Assembly: GCA_000431275.1 (NCBI GenBank)
Contig: HF989129.1
Location: 1-5,818, forward strand
Length of the DNA stretch: 5,818 nt
DNA from: Prevotella sp. CAG:755
GTDB lineage: Bacteria; Bacteroidota; Bacteroidia; Bacteroidales; Bacteroidaceae
Reading direction: 5' to 3'
Part shown: positions 1 through 5,788 of the stretch, piece by piece
Layout of the letters: each line of letters begins with the position of its first letter
Numbering within the stretch: position 1 is the stretch's first letter
Made by a program: the position numbers and the translations under genes
The notes under the pieces: generated by a model
Told to the model about the DNA's origin: nothing
Database searches by the model: none
The model's input: the letters and a program-made list of their open reading frames with translations, nothing else

Positions 1-8
1 AGAATTCT

Positions 9-30
9 GTTGCATTTGCAAGTTGAATTC
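9..30 (+). repeat. 22-bp motif, left copy (inverted partner at 5789-5810)
   Basis: The left copy reads GTTGCATTT, two variable bases, then AAGTTGAA and TTC. It matches the minus-strand copy at 5810-5789 at 19 of 22 positions. This copy is also embedded in a near-palindrome: GAATTC occurs at 2-7 and again at 25-30, and TTGCA (10-14) faces TGCAA (17-21) across two bases. It could be a protein-binding site, a promoter component or a small dispersed repeat. Its function cannot be assigned from one window. Confidence 0.5.
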
Positions 31-71
31 AGCAGTGAATAAGATAAGTGTGTCTTTTTTATTGAACGTTG

Positions 72-79
72 CAAATATA
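72..79 (-). promoter_or_regulatory. Candidate Bacteroidota -7 box for a leftward gene
   Basis: Read on the minus strand this is TATATTTG, an exact match to the TAnnTTTG -7 consensus known from Bacteroidota. It sits in an AT-rich intergenic region and points to a gene beyond the left edge. I could not find a clear TTTG-type -33 element at 19-21 bases, so the call rests on the -7 box alone. The near-palindromic 22-bp motif would lie in the 5' leader of that transcript. Confidence 0.35.
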
Positions 80-248
80 GCGTTTTCTGCAATGTAAAGT
101 TTAATTTCATCCGCAAAAAAAATATATATATTTAACTTTTAGACGCTTTCCGCACACTGCCGGTTTACAGTCACGCTTTACAAGGTATTCCTGCCCGGGC
201 GCACGAAATCACATCCCATACGGTCTCCAAAACAGACAGGACGACAGG

Positions 249-306
249 AAAAACAGACAGGGCGCCCGGAGAGACAGTCGCTGCGACCGTTTCTCCGGGC
301 ACCCTG
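249..306 (-). terminator. Intrinsic terminator of the nrdDG operon, very long hairpin
   Basis: A near-perfect palindrome is centred on base 282. Arms 264-281 and 283-300 pair throughout except for one A/C mismatch (276/288) and one G-T wobble (273/291). After a mismatch at 263/301 the stem continues with five more pairs (258-262 with 302-306). On the minus strand the stem is followed by a short spacer and a T5 run at 253-249. It starts about 35 bases after the nrdG stop codon, so termination of the operon is the simplest reading. A second small palindrome (304-318) overlaps its upstream edge. Confidence 0.75.
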
Positions 307-318
307 ACAGACTGTCAG
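304..318. repeat. CTGACAG-A-CTGTCAG palindrome
   Basis: This is a perfect 7-bp inverted repeat with a single central base, lying between the nrdG stop codon and the operon terminator. The same heptamer pair, with a 6-base spacer, occurs upstream of the nrdD promoter at 3494-3513. It may be part of the terminator structure or an independent site; the sequence does not decide. Confidence 0.5.
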
Positions 319-340
319 ACCGGCAATGCGGAAACGTCTT

Positions 341-814
341 TCACTGGCTGTGCGGCCAGAAGCGTGCCGTCTCGTCAACTACCTGGCCGTCGCGACCGAC
401 ACGGTAAAAGCGTTGGTTGGTCGTCGGACGGTCGAGCGGACCGAGGGCAGCGACATAGGGACCGAGCTTGACGTAGTCGAACACGCCGTCGAACATCTCG
501 GCCGGCACCACGTCCCGCCCGGAATACCACCCCGTCCGAAGCTTCGGCCAACGACGCCGGACATGGACGGCCAAGCTCCGCACACCCGAAGGGTCGGCGT
601 CGCCACCCATAAAGCCGACGCACGTGATGAGCCCATCAAGGCCATCCAGAAGGGCGTCGAGCCGGGCGGAAGTCAGTTCGTCGCCTGCATCCGTCTGCAA
701 ATAGGCGCTGTGGCATCCCGGACAGGCATTGGGACACCCCGACAGGTTGATGGCGAGCGCCACCTCGTCGGGAAACTCGCGGAAGACTATGTCATGATTT
801 GCGTATCGCACCAT
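341..814 (-). CDS. nrdG: Anaerobic ribonucleoside-triphosphate reductase activating protein (radical SAM)
   Basis: NrdG is the cytoplasmic radical-SAM activase that generates the glycyl radical on NrdD, using S-adenosylmethionine and a reduced 4Fe-4S cluster. With the ATG at 814 the protein has 157 residues, close to the usual 155-160. The cluster motif CPNACPGC gives Cys27, Cys31 and Cys34 in the CX3CX2C pattern. The FMGGD stretch (68-72) matches the GGE-like SAM-binding motif, and YSGRD, YVKLGPY and TTNQRFY follow as in Bacteroides-type NrdG. I chose the ATG at 814 because MVRYANHDIVF matches the family N-terminus and GGAGG lies 8 bases upstream. A GTG directly after the nrdD stop (832) is in frame and would add six residues (MGEDRE), but it would put the ribosome-binding site inside the gene. 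The ATG lies 18 bases after the nrdD stop, so the two genes are clearly cotranscribed. TGA stop at 343-341. Confidence 0.96.
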   Translation of the reverse strand: MVRYANHDIVFREFPDEVALAINLSGCPNACPGCHSAYLQTDAGDELTSARLDALLDGLDGLITCVGFMGGDADPSGVRSLAVHVRRRWPKLRTGWYSGRDVVPAEMFDGVFDYVKLGPYVAALGPLDRPTTNQRFYRVGRDGQVVDETARFWPHSQ

Positions 815-822
815 CTCTCTGT

Positions 823-827
823 CCTCC
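823..827 (-). promoter_or_regulatory. Shine-Dalgarno of nrdG, decides the start
   Basis: On the minus strand GGAGG occurs within GGGGGAGGAC right after the nrdD stop codon and ends 8 bases before the ATG at 814. Such a strong site contrasts with nrdD and dsbD, which have none, and favours 814 over the upstream GTG at 832. It fits independent re-initiation of nrdG on the bicistronic mRNA. Confidence 0.65.
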
Positions 828-832
828 CCCAC

Positions 833-2962
833 TTATACTTCCGCCTCGACCGGCTCTGTGGCTTCCGCCGGGAGCACGTGGGCATAGTGACGCCGGGCTG
901 CTTCGCGCTGACGGTCGAGCGAAAAGTTCGACACTCGTTTCAGGTAGCCGATGACGCGCGTCAAGTAGTCAACATCGCGGCTGTGGCAGTGCGGGCATTC
1001 CTGCAAATAACGTTTGTCGATATGCCCGCACTGGTTGCAGAGCGTGTTGGGAATGTTGAAGGTGAAGTAGTTACATCCCTCACGGGCCGCCACACGCAGG
1101 AGCTGCCGATACTGCGGCTGGCTGAGGTGGGCGTCGAGGTTGCAGTGGAGCGCCGACCCTCCGGTCAGGTGGGCGATGTAGCGGCGGCCGTGAAGGCGGA
1201 ACTTGTCGAGCACGGTGGTGTTCTCGTCTTCGACCACGTAAAAATAGCTGTTATAGCAGTCACGCGGCACGTAATATCCGTCCTCCCTGTCCCACCGGGC
1301 GTGTTTCACGCCGACGTTCTCGGCAGGAATCATCTCGCAGTTGAACATCAGGTCGCGCGTGCGGTATTTCCGGTTATAGCGTTCGACGAGTCCCAGCACC
1401 TCCTGCACGAAAGCCTCGTAGTCCGGATTGTCGGAGATAGTAAGCCCGAGGCTTTCAGCCGCTTCGACCAGTCCGTTCACCCCGACGGTCAGGTATTGCC
1501 GCGAGAGGTTGATGTAGCCTGCGTCGAAGAGAGGAAGCATCCCCTTGGCCTGCAAGTCACGCAGATTGGCGTCGTAGGCCGTCTGCACCTTATGGACGAG
1601 ATCGACCACCTCTTCGAGGAACTCGACGTAAGGCCTTCCCTCACGCGTGGCCTGCTGCACGCAGCGGTTCAGGTTGACCGTCAGCACGCTTTTCGACCCC
1701 GTCGAGACGCCTCCGGCGCCGAGGGTGTAGCTGAAACCGTTATCCTGGATTTCATTGCGCAAGCGGCAGCACGAAGCGAGGCTGTCGGCGTTGTCGCTCA
1801 TGTAAGTGAAGAACGAGTGGCCGGCGGCATACATCTCGGCGGTCAGTTCGGCATAGGCCGTGTCGGCGACGTCGCCGTCGCGTGTCAGCAGGGCCATCGT
1901 CTCGACCGGGAAGGTGAGCACAGTCTTTGTCCGCTCGGCGTTGAACCAGCGCATGAACCGGCGTTGCAACCAGTCGACCCCGTCCCAATGCGGCCGCGTC
2001 CCGTCGGGAAAGACGAAATCGCCGAAAAGGCTGTCGAAGTAGTTGTGGTCGTAATAAGAGATGTTCCAGAACACGGCCTGGAAGTTACGCGCGCCGGTCG
2101 GCTGGTTGATGGAATAGACGATTTGCTCGAAACAGTCGGTGACCACCTTGTCCAACGTGCGGCGGCGCAGCGAAAGGTCCACGACCTCATCGGCCCGGCA
2201 GAAGTAGTCCTGGCCATACTCGCGTTCGAGGAAATAATTCATATAGAGGAGGAACTCGGGCGTGGCGCAGGCCCCGCTCAGCATGGAAGAGACGATGAAC
2301 ACCATGTTGACGAACCCGCCGCAAAAGGATTTGAGGTTGGTGGGAGCGGTGGAGTTTCCGCCGACATCACGGGTACCGTTGAGCAGCCAAGGGTACATCG
2401 TGATCGACGCGCAATAGTTGGCAAGGCTCGTCTCGTCGTTCTTATATATATAATGGTGCTCCAAGAGATAAAGGTAACGCTCGGCGGTGGCTTTGCCATA
2501 GAGTTGCCGGATACGGTCGCAGAGCAAGCGGCGATTCAGCCGGATGAAGCCCTGTTTGGGCAGCTCGGCGATGAGCGTGGCGATGTTTTTGTTTTCGACA
2601 TTGGCGTTGGCGTCATACTTTGAACCGGTTGCGGGATTGACCGAGTTGCAGTAGTCCATAAGGAAACGGAGCTTGTCGCGCACCTCGCGGTCCTCGGTAT
2701 GCCGCTGGCGGTAGAGCATGAACGACTTGGCCACGGCGTAATGGCCGGTGGCCATGAGGGCGGTCTCGACTTGGTTCTGGATGTCTTCGACACTCATCCC
2801 GTTGCAGAAGGTCAGGCGGCCGTAGATGGCGTCGAGCGTTTCGGCCTCAGGGACGCTGCCTACGGAAGCAAAGGCTTTGAGCACGGCCCGACGGATCTTG
2901 CCGGGCGAAAAAGCGGCGCGGCTTCCGTCGCGCTTGGTAATAGTCAGGTGGTCGGCTGGCAT
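833..2962 (-). CDS. nrdD: Anaerobic (class III) ribonucleoside-triphosphate reductase, catalytic subunit
   Basis: NrdD reduces ribonucleoside triphosphates to deoxyribonucleotides under anaerobic conditions, without cobalamin, using a stable but oxygen-sensitive glycyl radical. The 709-residue protein is full length (E. coli NrdD is about 712). Residues 6-95 form an ATP-cone regulatory domain (ITKRDGSRAAFSPGKIRRAV). The catalytic barrel follows, with Cys184 in ANYCASI and the Cys398-Cys399 pair in SCCRLRNE as candidate thiyl and redox cysteines. Near the C-terminus, CNQC (642-645) and CPHC (656-659) form the four-cysteine zinc site, and RVIGYL carries the glycyl-radical residue Gly672. I did not assign an electron-donor subtype (formate or redoxin). 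The ATG at 2962 has an A/T-rich upstream region and no Shine-Dalgarno, typical of Bacteroidota; the next upstream in-frame triplets are not starts. The leader carries a cobalamin riboswitch, so expression is expected to fall when B12 is abundant. nrdG follows directly. TAA stop at 835-833. Confidence 0.97.
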   Translation of the reverse strand: MPADHLTITKRDGSRAAFSPGKIRRAVLKAFASVGSVPEAETLDAIYGRLTFCNGMSVEDIQNQVETALMATGHYAVAKSFMLYRQRHTEDREVRDKLRFLMDYCNSVNPATGSKYDANANVENKNIATLIAELPKQGFIRLNRRLLCDRIRQLYGKATAERYLYLLEHHYIYKNDETSLANYCASITMYPWLLNGTRDVGGNSTAPTNLKSFCGGFVNMVFIVSSMLSGACATPEFLLYMNYFLEREYGQDYFCRADEVVDLSLRRRTLDKVVTDCFEQIVYSINQPTGARNFQAVFWNISYYDHNYFDSLFGDFVFPDGTRPHWDGVDWLQRRFMRWFNAERTKTVLTFPVETMALLTRDGDVADTAYAELTAEMYAAGHSFFTYMSDNADSLASCCRLRNEIQDNGFSYTLGAGGVSTGSKSVLTVNLNRCVQQATREGRPYVEFLEEVVDLVHKVQTAYDANLRDLQAKGMLPLFDAGYINLSRQYLTVGVNGLVEAAESLGLTISDNPDYEAFVQEVLGLVERYNRKYRTRDLMFNCEMIPAENVGVKHARWDREDGYYVPRDCYNSYFYVVEDENTTVLDKFRLHGRRYIAHLTGGSALHCNLDAHLSQPQYRQLLRVAAREGCNYFTFNIPNTLCNQCGHIDKRYLQECPHCHSRDVDYLTRVIGYLKRVSNFSLDRQREAARRHYAHVLPAEATEPVEAEV

Positions 2963-3012
2963 AATAAACAGACTTTTGACCAGTAGTGGGGAAATGAAAC
3001 ATCAAGCCGACC
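2950..3012 (-). promoter_or_regulatory. Candidate stem masking the nrdD start region
   Basis: In the nrdD mRNA, GGUCGGCU (3012-3005) is perfectly complementary to AGCCGACC (2957-2950), which covers codons 2 to 5. The 47-base loop holds the start codon, with the ATG two bases from the closing stem. This could be the switching helix of the riboswitch, acting on translation. The pairing is seen directly; the regulatory role is inferred, and an 8-bp match in GC-rich sequence can arise by chance. Confidence 0.35.
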
Positions 3013-3112
3013 GCACACGGCATCCGCCGCACTTCCACCTTTCGGGCGGCTTCCGGCGGCAGCACCTCACAACGGACTTAACTCCCGAAGCCGTTGGGCA
3101 GCGACTCATCTC
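2963..3112 (-). promoter_or_regulatory. Riboswitch expression platform / nrdD 5' leader
   Basis: These 150 bases separate the aptamer from nrdD. Two hairpins are visible. CAACGG/CCGUUG (3096-3091 with 3075-3070) has a 15-base loop containing CGGG. The other is a GC-rich nested structure with an inner stem CCGCC/GGUGG (3049-3045 with 3039-3035) and an outer GCCGC/GCGGC (3060-3056 with 3030-3026). Neither is followed by a T-tract, so control by an intrinsic terminator is not supported. Translational or Rho-dependent control is more likely. I found no convincing leader peptide. Confidence 0.5.
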
Positions 3113-3279
3113 GGCGGCAGGTCTTCTGACTCGTCCCACGCTCCGAAACGCCTTCCCACCGGCCCGCGGTGCCGGCAGTGGCTGTCTTGTTTCGACGTAC
3201 AACGGGACTCACAGCAGCGGGTACTGTCGCCGGCTCTCACGGCGTTCCCTCTTGGCCGGACAGCAACGTCCGGACCGCC
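3113..3279 (-). promoter_or_regulatory. Cobalamin (B12) riboswitch aptamer
   Basis: The aptamer contains the conserved blocks of the cobalamin riboswitch in the right order on the minus strand. These are the outer stem GGCGG (3279-3275) with CCGCC (3117-3113); a local hairpin CCGGAC/GTCCGG (3273-3256); AAGAGGGAA (3253-3245); a GCCG..CGGC arm; CCCGCTGCTGTGA (3221-3209); GCCACTGCCGG (3182-3172); GGGAAGGC (3157-3150); and GTCAGAAGACCTGCC (3130-3116), the hallmark B12 box. It binds adenosylcobalamin or a related cobalamin and is expected to repress the downstream nrdDG genes. Comparative genomics has placed such elements before B12-independent isozymes (metE, nrdAB, nrdDG) in genomes that also carry the B12-dependent enzyme. 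The ends are set by the outer stem and may differ by a few bases from a covariance-model hit. Confidence 0.94.
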
Positions 3280-3287
3280 TTCGCCGA

Positions 3288-3295
3288 CAAAATTA
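3288..3295 (-). promoter_or_regulatory. Candidate promoter (-7 box) of the riboswitch-nrdDG transcript
   Basis: On the minus strand this reads TAATTTTG, an exact match to the Bacteroidota TAnnTTTG -7 box. Transcription would begin around 3281-3284, immediately before the first aptamer stem at 3279, which is where the RNA should start. No clear TTTG -33 element is visible 19-21 bases upstream. GAAAACTTT-like repeats flank this region (3299-3308, 3341-3350, inverted at 3368-3376). Confidence 0.5.
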
Positions 3296-3298
3296 CGG

Positions 3299-3376
3299 AA
3301 AACTTTTGTACACCGTATGAATGGATTGTTTATTTTTTCAGAAAACTTTTTCAAAAATCACTCCGTTAAAGTTTTC
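3299..3376. repeat. Three GAAAACTTT elements around the nrdD promoter
   Basis: GAAAACTTTT occurs at 3299-3308 and 3341-3350 as direct copies 42 bases apart, and AAAGTTTTC (3368-3376) is the inverted form. The second and third copies form a 9-bp inverted repeat. They could be operator sites or simply AT-rich intergenic sequence. They do not resemble an NrdR box as I know it. Confidence 0.35.
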
Positions 3377-3612
3377 CTTTTTGGATAACTTCGAGAGAAT
3401 ACAGACATACCCATCCCTCCTCCGTACAGGTAGATTGGGCGACCGCAAACCGAAGCCATGAACACGGACGCACGGACTGCACTTACGGAACGGCTGACAG
3501 AAAATCCTGTCAGCGTATCCGATTTTTTTATCGTACTGACAGAAAGAACGAGACCGCGAATTGTTCTCACGGAACAGCGGACAGCGGGCTGCACCAACAG
3601 ACCAAAACGCAG
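3377..3612. other. Intergenic region between dsbD and the nrdDG promoter, no gene
   Basis: About 240 bases without a supportable gene on either strand. It contains the CTGACAG/CTGTCAG hairpin (3494-3513) and an extra CTGACAG at 3536-3542. There is also an imperfect repeat of ACGGAAC followed by GACAG (3485-3500 and 3570-3584). An 18-codon minus-strand frame starts at 3414 behind GGAGGAGG and ends at 3358 (MGMSVFSRSYPKRKTLTE). It is too short to call and resembles nothing I know. Confidence 0.5.
3494..3513. repeat. CTGACAG-N6-CTGTCAG inverted repeat
   Basis: A perfect 7-bp inverted repeat with loop AAAATC lies about 200 bases upstream of the probable nrdD transcription start. On the plus strand a T7 run (3523-3529) follows after 9 bases, so it could weakly terminate rightward transcripts, but no rightward gene is present. 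The same heptamer pair occurs after nrdG (304-318). Confidence 0.45.
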
Positions 3613-3649
3613 GCGCCGCCGCAGTTGGTTTGCCCAACTGCGGCGGCGC
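3613..3649 (-). terminator. Hairpin terminator of dsbD
   Basis: A perfect 16-bp inverted repeat (3613-3628 with 3634-3649) with a 5-base loop begins 29 bases after the dsbD stop codon. On the minus strand the stem is followed by CCTGCGTTTTGG, so the T-tract is short and displaced. The strength of the stem and its position make transcription termination the best reading. It separates dsbD from the nrdDG unit. Confidence 0.75.
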
Positions 3650-3678
3650 TTATGCAGAACGGCGGTAGCGGACGGGGC

Positions 3679-5763
3679 TTACCGCTTGGCGTATTCTTCG
3701 AGGCCGGCTTCGAGGAAGTCGACGTACTTCTGTACGTCCTCGTCGTAAGAATAGGCACCTTGCAAGGGCTTTCCTTCATTGTCCAAAAGGACATAGAACG
3801 GCTGGGCGTTGGCGCCGAACTTCACGCGTTGGAGGTAGCTCCACTTGTCGCCGATGGTGCGCAAAGTGACGTCCTGACCGTTCTCGCGGACGACGAGCGG
3901 CTCGGACAGGCGGGTCTTGTCATCGACATAGAGGGAGATGAGGACGTATTTCTCACGTATGAGCCGCGACACGGACGGGTCGCGCCAAACGGCCAGCTCC
4001 ATCTTCCGGCAGTTCACACAGCCGTGACCGGTGAAGTCAATGAGCACCGGCTTGCCCACACTGGCGGCATAGGCCATCCCGGCGTCGTAATCCTTGAACT
4101 GGGCTTCGACCTCCGACTGACGGTCGAGGTTGAAATCCTGCGTCGACATAGGCGGCGCAAAGGCGCTCACGGCCTTCAACGGCGCTCCCCACAGACCCGG
4201 CACCATGTAGACTGCAAAAGCCAGCGACACGAGGCCGAGGAAGAAACGGGGCACACTGGTGTGCGTCGCGTCGTCGTCATGCGGAAACTTCAACTTGCCC
4301 AACAGGTAGAAACCCAGCAGGGCAAAGATGACGATCCAAAGCGCAAGGAACGTCTCGCGGTCAAGCAGATGCCAGCCATAGGCCAAGTCGGCCACGGAAA
4401 GGAACTTCAAGGCAAACGCCAGCTCCAGGAAGCCGAGCGTCACCTTGACCACGTTCATCCAGCCTCCGCTCTTGGGGGCGCTTTTCAGCCATGTGGGGAA
4501 GAGGGCGAAGAGTGTGAACGGCAGGGCCAGGGCGATGGCAAAGCCCAACATACCGATGGTCGGCGCAAGAATGCTACCCGACGTGCTCACCTCGACGAGA
4601 AGGAAACCGATGATAGGCCCCGTGCAAGAAAACGAAACGAGCGACAGCGTGAAAGCCATAAGGAAGATGCTCAGCAAGCCGGTCGTAGCCTCAGCCTTGC
4701 TGTCGACCTTGTCGCTCCAAGATGAAGGCAGCGTGATCTCAAACCCGCCAAAGAAGCTCGCCGCGAACACTACGAGCATCAGGAAGAAGAAAATGTTGAA
4801 CACGGCGTTGGTCGAGAGGTCGTTCAGTGCGCTCGCACCGAAAAGCGAGGTGATGATGACGCCCAGGGCGACGTAGATGACGACTATGGCGGCACCGTAT
4901 GTCATCGCATCGCGGATGCCGCGTCGACGGCTTGACGAACGTTTCAGGAAAAAGCTGACCGTCATTGGGATAATGGGCCACACACAGGGAGTAAAGAGCG
5001 CCACGAGCCCTCCGGCAAAACCAAGGAGGAACACCATCCACAGCGCGCGGTCGGAAGCAGACGTACCGTCGCCAAAGGCGCGCAACTCTTCGACAACAGG
5101 CTGCCAAAGGACGGTCGTCGCGACGGAATCGGCAGGAGCGACGGCTATCGCTTTCATTGCAGCATTGACGGTGTCGGCAGCAGCGGCCGTGTCGGCCATC
5201 GCGGCGGGACCGTTCAGGATGGCCGGACCGGAGGTTTTCGCCGTTTCGACAAGTCCTTCGGCGGGAGTGGCGGAAGCCTTTGCCTCTGACGAGGCGGCTT
5301 TCGGGCCGTCAGTCCCGATGAGCGAAGCGTCGACGTTGGTCGGCGGCAGGCAGTTCTGGTCGTTGCAGGCGCCGTAGGTGAGATAGCCTTTCACGACATA
5401 ATCAGACGCCGTCAGCCGGACACGCTGGGTAAATGTGCATGAACCTTCGAAGTAACGCACCGGCATGTCGAATATGGCGTCGTGCTTGTTGCGCTCACCA
5501 GCACCCGCTTTGAGGCTGCCGACGAGTTCGGCACCCTCAATCTTGTCGACGCCGAACGTGGCCGACGTGGGGCCACCGTCGCCAAGGCCGGTTGAATAAA
5601 CGTGCCAGCCAGCCGAGATGGTACCCGAGAATACAATGTCGACCTCCGTGGCCGACACGCGCTTGCAGTTCACCGTAAACTTGACCGGATTCTGCATCTG
5701 CGCCCACGCAGGCAAAGCCACAAAGGCCAGCAACAGGGTCAGGAAAGATAAGAACCGTTTCAT
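3679..5763 (-). CDS. dsbD: Thiol:disulfide interchange protein DsbD (transmembrane reductant conductor)
   Basis: DsbD carries electrons from cytoplasmic thioredoxin across the inner membrane to periplasmic thiol proteins. The 694-residue protein has all three modules. A signal peptide (1-21, cut after PAWA) precedes an N-terminal periplasmic domain (about 27-150) with the redox pair Cys133/Cys138 in GACNDQNCLPP. An Ala/Ser-rich linker (about 153-215) leads to a membrane domain (about 240-523) with roughly eight hydrophobic segments. It holds Cys260 (FTPCVWPIIP) and Cys380 (SFSCTGPIIG), the pair that relays electrons. The C-terminal thioredoxin-like domain (about 545-694) has CVNC (582-585) in FTGHGCVNCRKME. 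It is longer than E. coli DsbD (about 565), mainly through the linker and C-terminal region, as is usual in Bacteroidota. Cys33 and Cys109 are extra cysteines in the periplasmic domain. The ATG at 5763 opens a typical signal peptide (MKRFLSFLTLLL); there is no Shine-Dalgarno. TAA stop at 3681-3679. The gene appears to be monocistronic. Confidence 0.96.
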   Translation of the reverse strand: MKRFLSFLTLLLAFVALPAWAQMQNPVKFTVNCKRVSATEVDIVFSGTISAGWHVYSTGLGDGGPTSATFGVDKIEGAELVGSLKAGAGERNKHDAIFDMPVRYFEGSCTFTQRVRLTASDYVVKGYLTYGACNDQNCLPPTNVDASLIGTDGPKAASSEAKASATPAEGLVETAKTSGPAILNGPAAMADTAAAADTVNAAMKAIAVAPADSVATTVLWQPVVEELRAFGDGTSASDRALWMVFLLGFAGGLVALFTPCVWPIIPMTVSFFLKRSSSRRRGIRDAMTYGAAIVVIYVALGVIITSLFGASALNDLSTNAVFNIFFFLMLVVFAASFFGGFEITLPSSWSDKVDSKAEATTGLLSIFLMAFTLSLVSFSCTGPIIGFLLVEVSTSGSILAPTIGMLGFAIALALPFTLFALFPTWLKSAPKSGGWMNVVKVTLGFLELAFALKFLSVADLAYGWHLLDRETFLALWIVIFALLGFYLLGKLKFPHDDDATHTSVPRFFLGLVSLAFAVYMVPGLWGAPLKAVSAFAPPMSTQDFNLDRQSEVEAQFKDYDAGMAYAASVGKPVLIDFTGHGCVNCRKMELAVWRDPSVSRLIREKYVLISLYVDDKTRLSEPLVVRENGQDVTLRTIGDKWSYLQRVKFGANAQPFYVLLDNEGKPLQGAYSYDEDVQKYVDFLEAGLEEYAKR

Positions 5764-5788
5764 AGGACTAAGGTGTTACGTAAAACTT

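Larger units (their letters stand above)
1..248. other. Intergenic region, no gene
   Basis: I see no credible coding sequence on either strand. The first 150 bases are AT-rich, with an A8 run and an alternating TA stretch near 114-131, in contrast to the GC-rich genes. The stretch contains the 22-bp end motif (9-30) and a candidate -7 box for a leftward gene beyond the window (72-79). Two direct copies of AAAACAGACAGG (229-240 and 250-261) run into the nrdG terminator. A short minus-strand open frame covering 178-378 overlaps nrdG out of frame, resembles no family I know, and was not called. Confidence 0.6.

Noticed and set aside
178..378. A 66-codon minus-strand frame downstream of nrdG
   Set aside because: It overlaps the 3' end of nrdG out of frame, crosses the terminator palindrome, and its Cys-rich sequence follows from the CTGTCTG repeats.
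326..2623. A 765-codon open frame on the plus strand, antisense to nrdD and nrdG
   Set aside because: It lies entirely opposite two genes with unmistakable conserved motifs, has no recognisable domain, and is explained by the GC-rich codon usage of the minus strand, which removes stop codons from the opposite frame.
3024..3060. GC-rich nested hairpin as an intrinsic terminator of the riboswitch
   Set aside because: The stem is followed on the minus strand by ATGCCGTGTGCGG with no T-tract, so it does not qualify as an intrinsic terminator.
2847..3065. A 72-codon minus-strand frame in the riboswitch leader, as a possible leader peptide
   Set aside because: It starts at a GTG inside a GC-rich hairpin, has no ribosome site and runs well into nrdD in another frame. 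No regulatory codon pattern is visible.
3625..4725. A 366-codon plus-strand open frame antisense to dsbD
   Set aside because: Its composition is a mirror of the dsbD codons (rich in H, R, E and Q in its second half), it begins inside the dsbD terminator hairpin, and no family is recognisable.
341..5763. A functional unit joining DsbD and NrdDG (reducing power for ribonucleotide reduction)
   Set aside because: dsbD has its own terminator and nrdDG its own promoter and riboswitch. DsbD delivers electrons to the periplasm, while NrdD acts in the cytoplasm. The proximity looks incidental.
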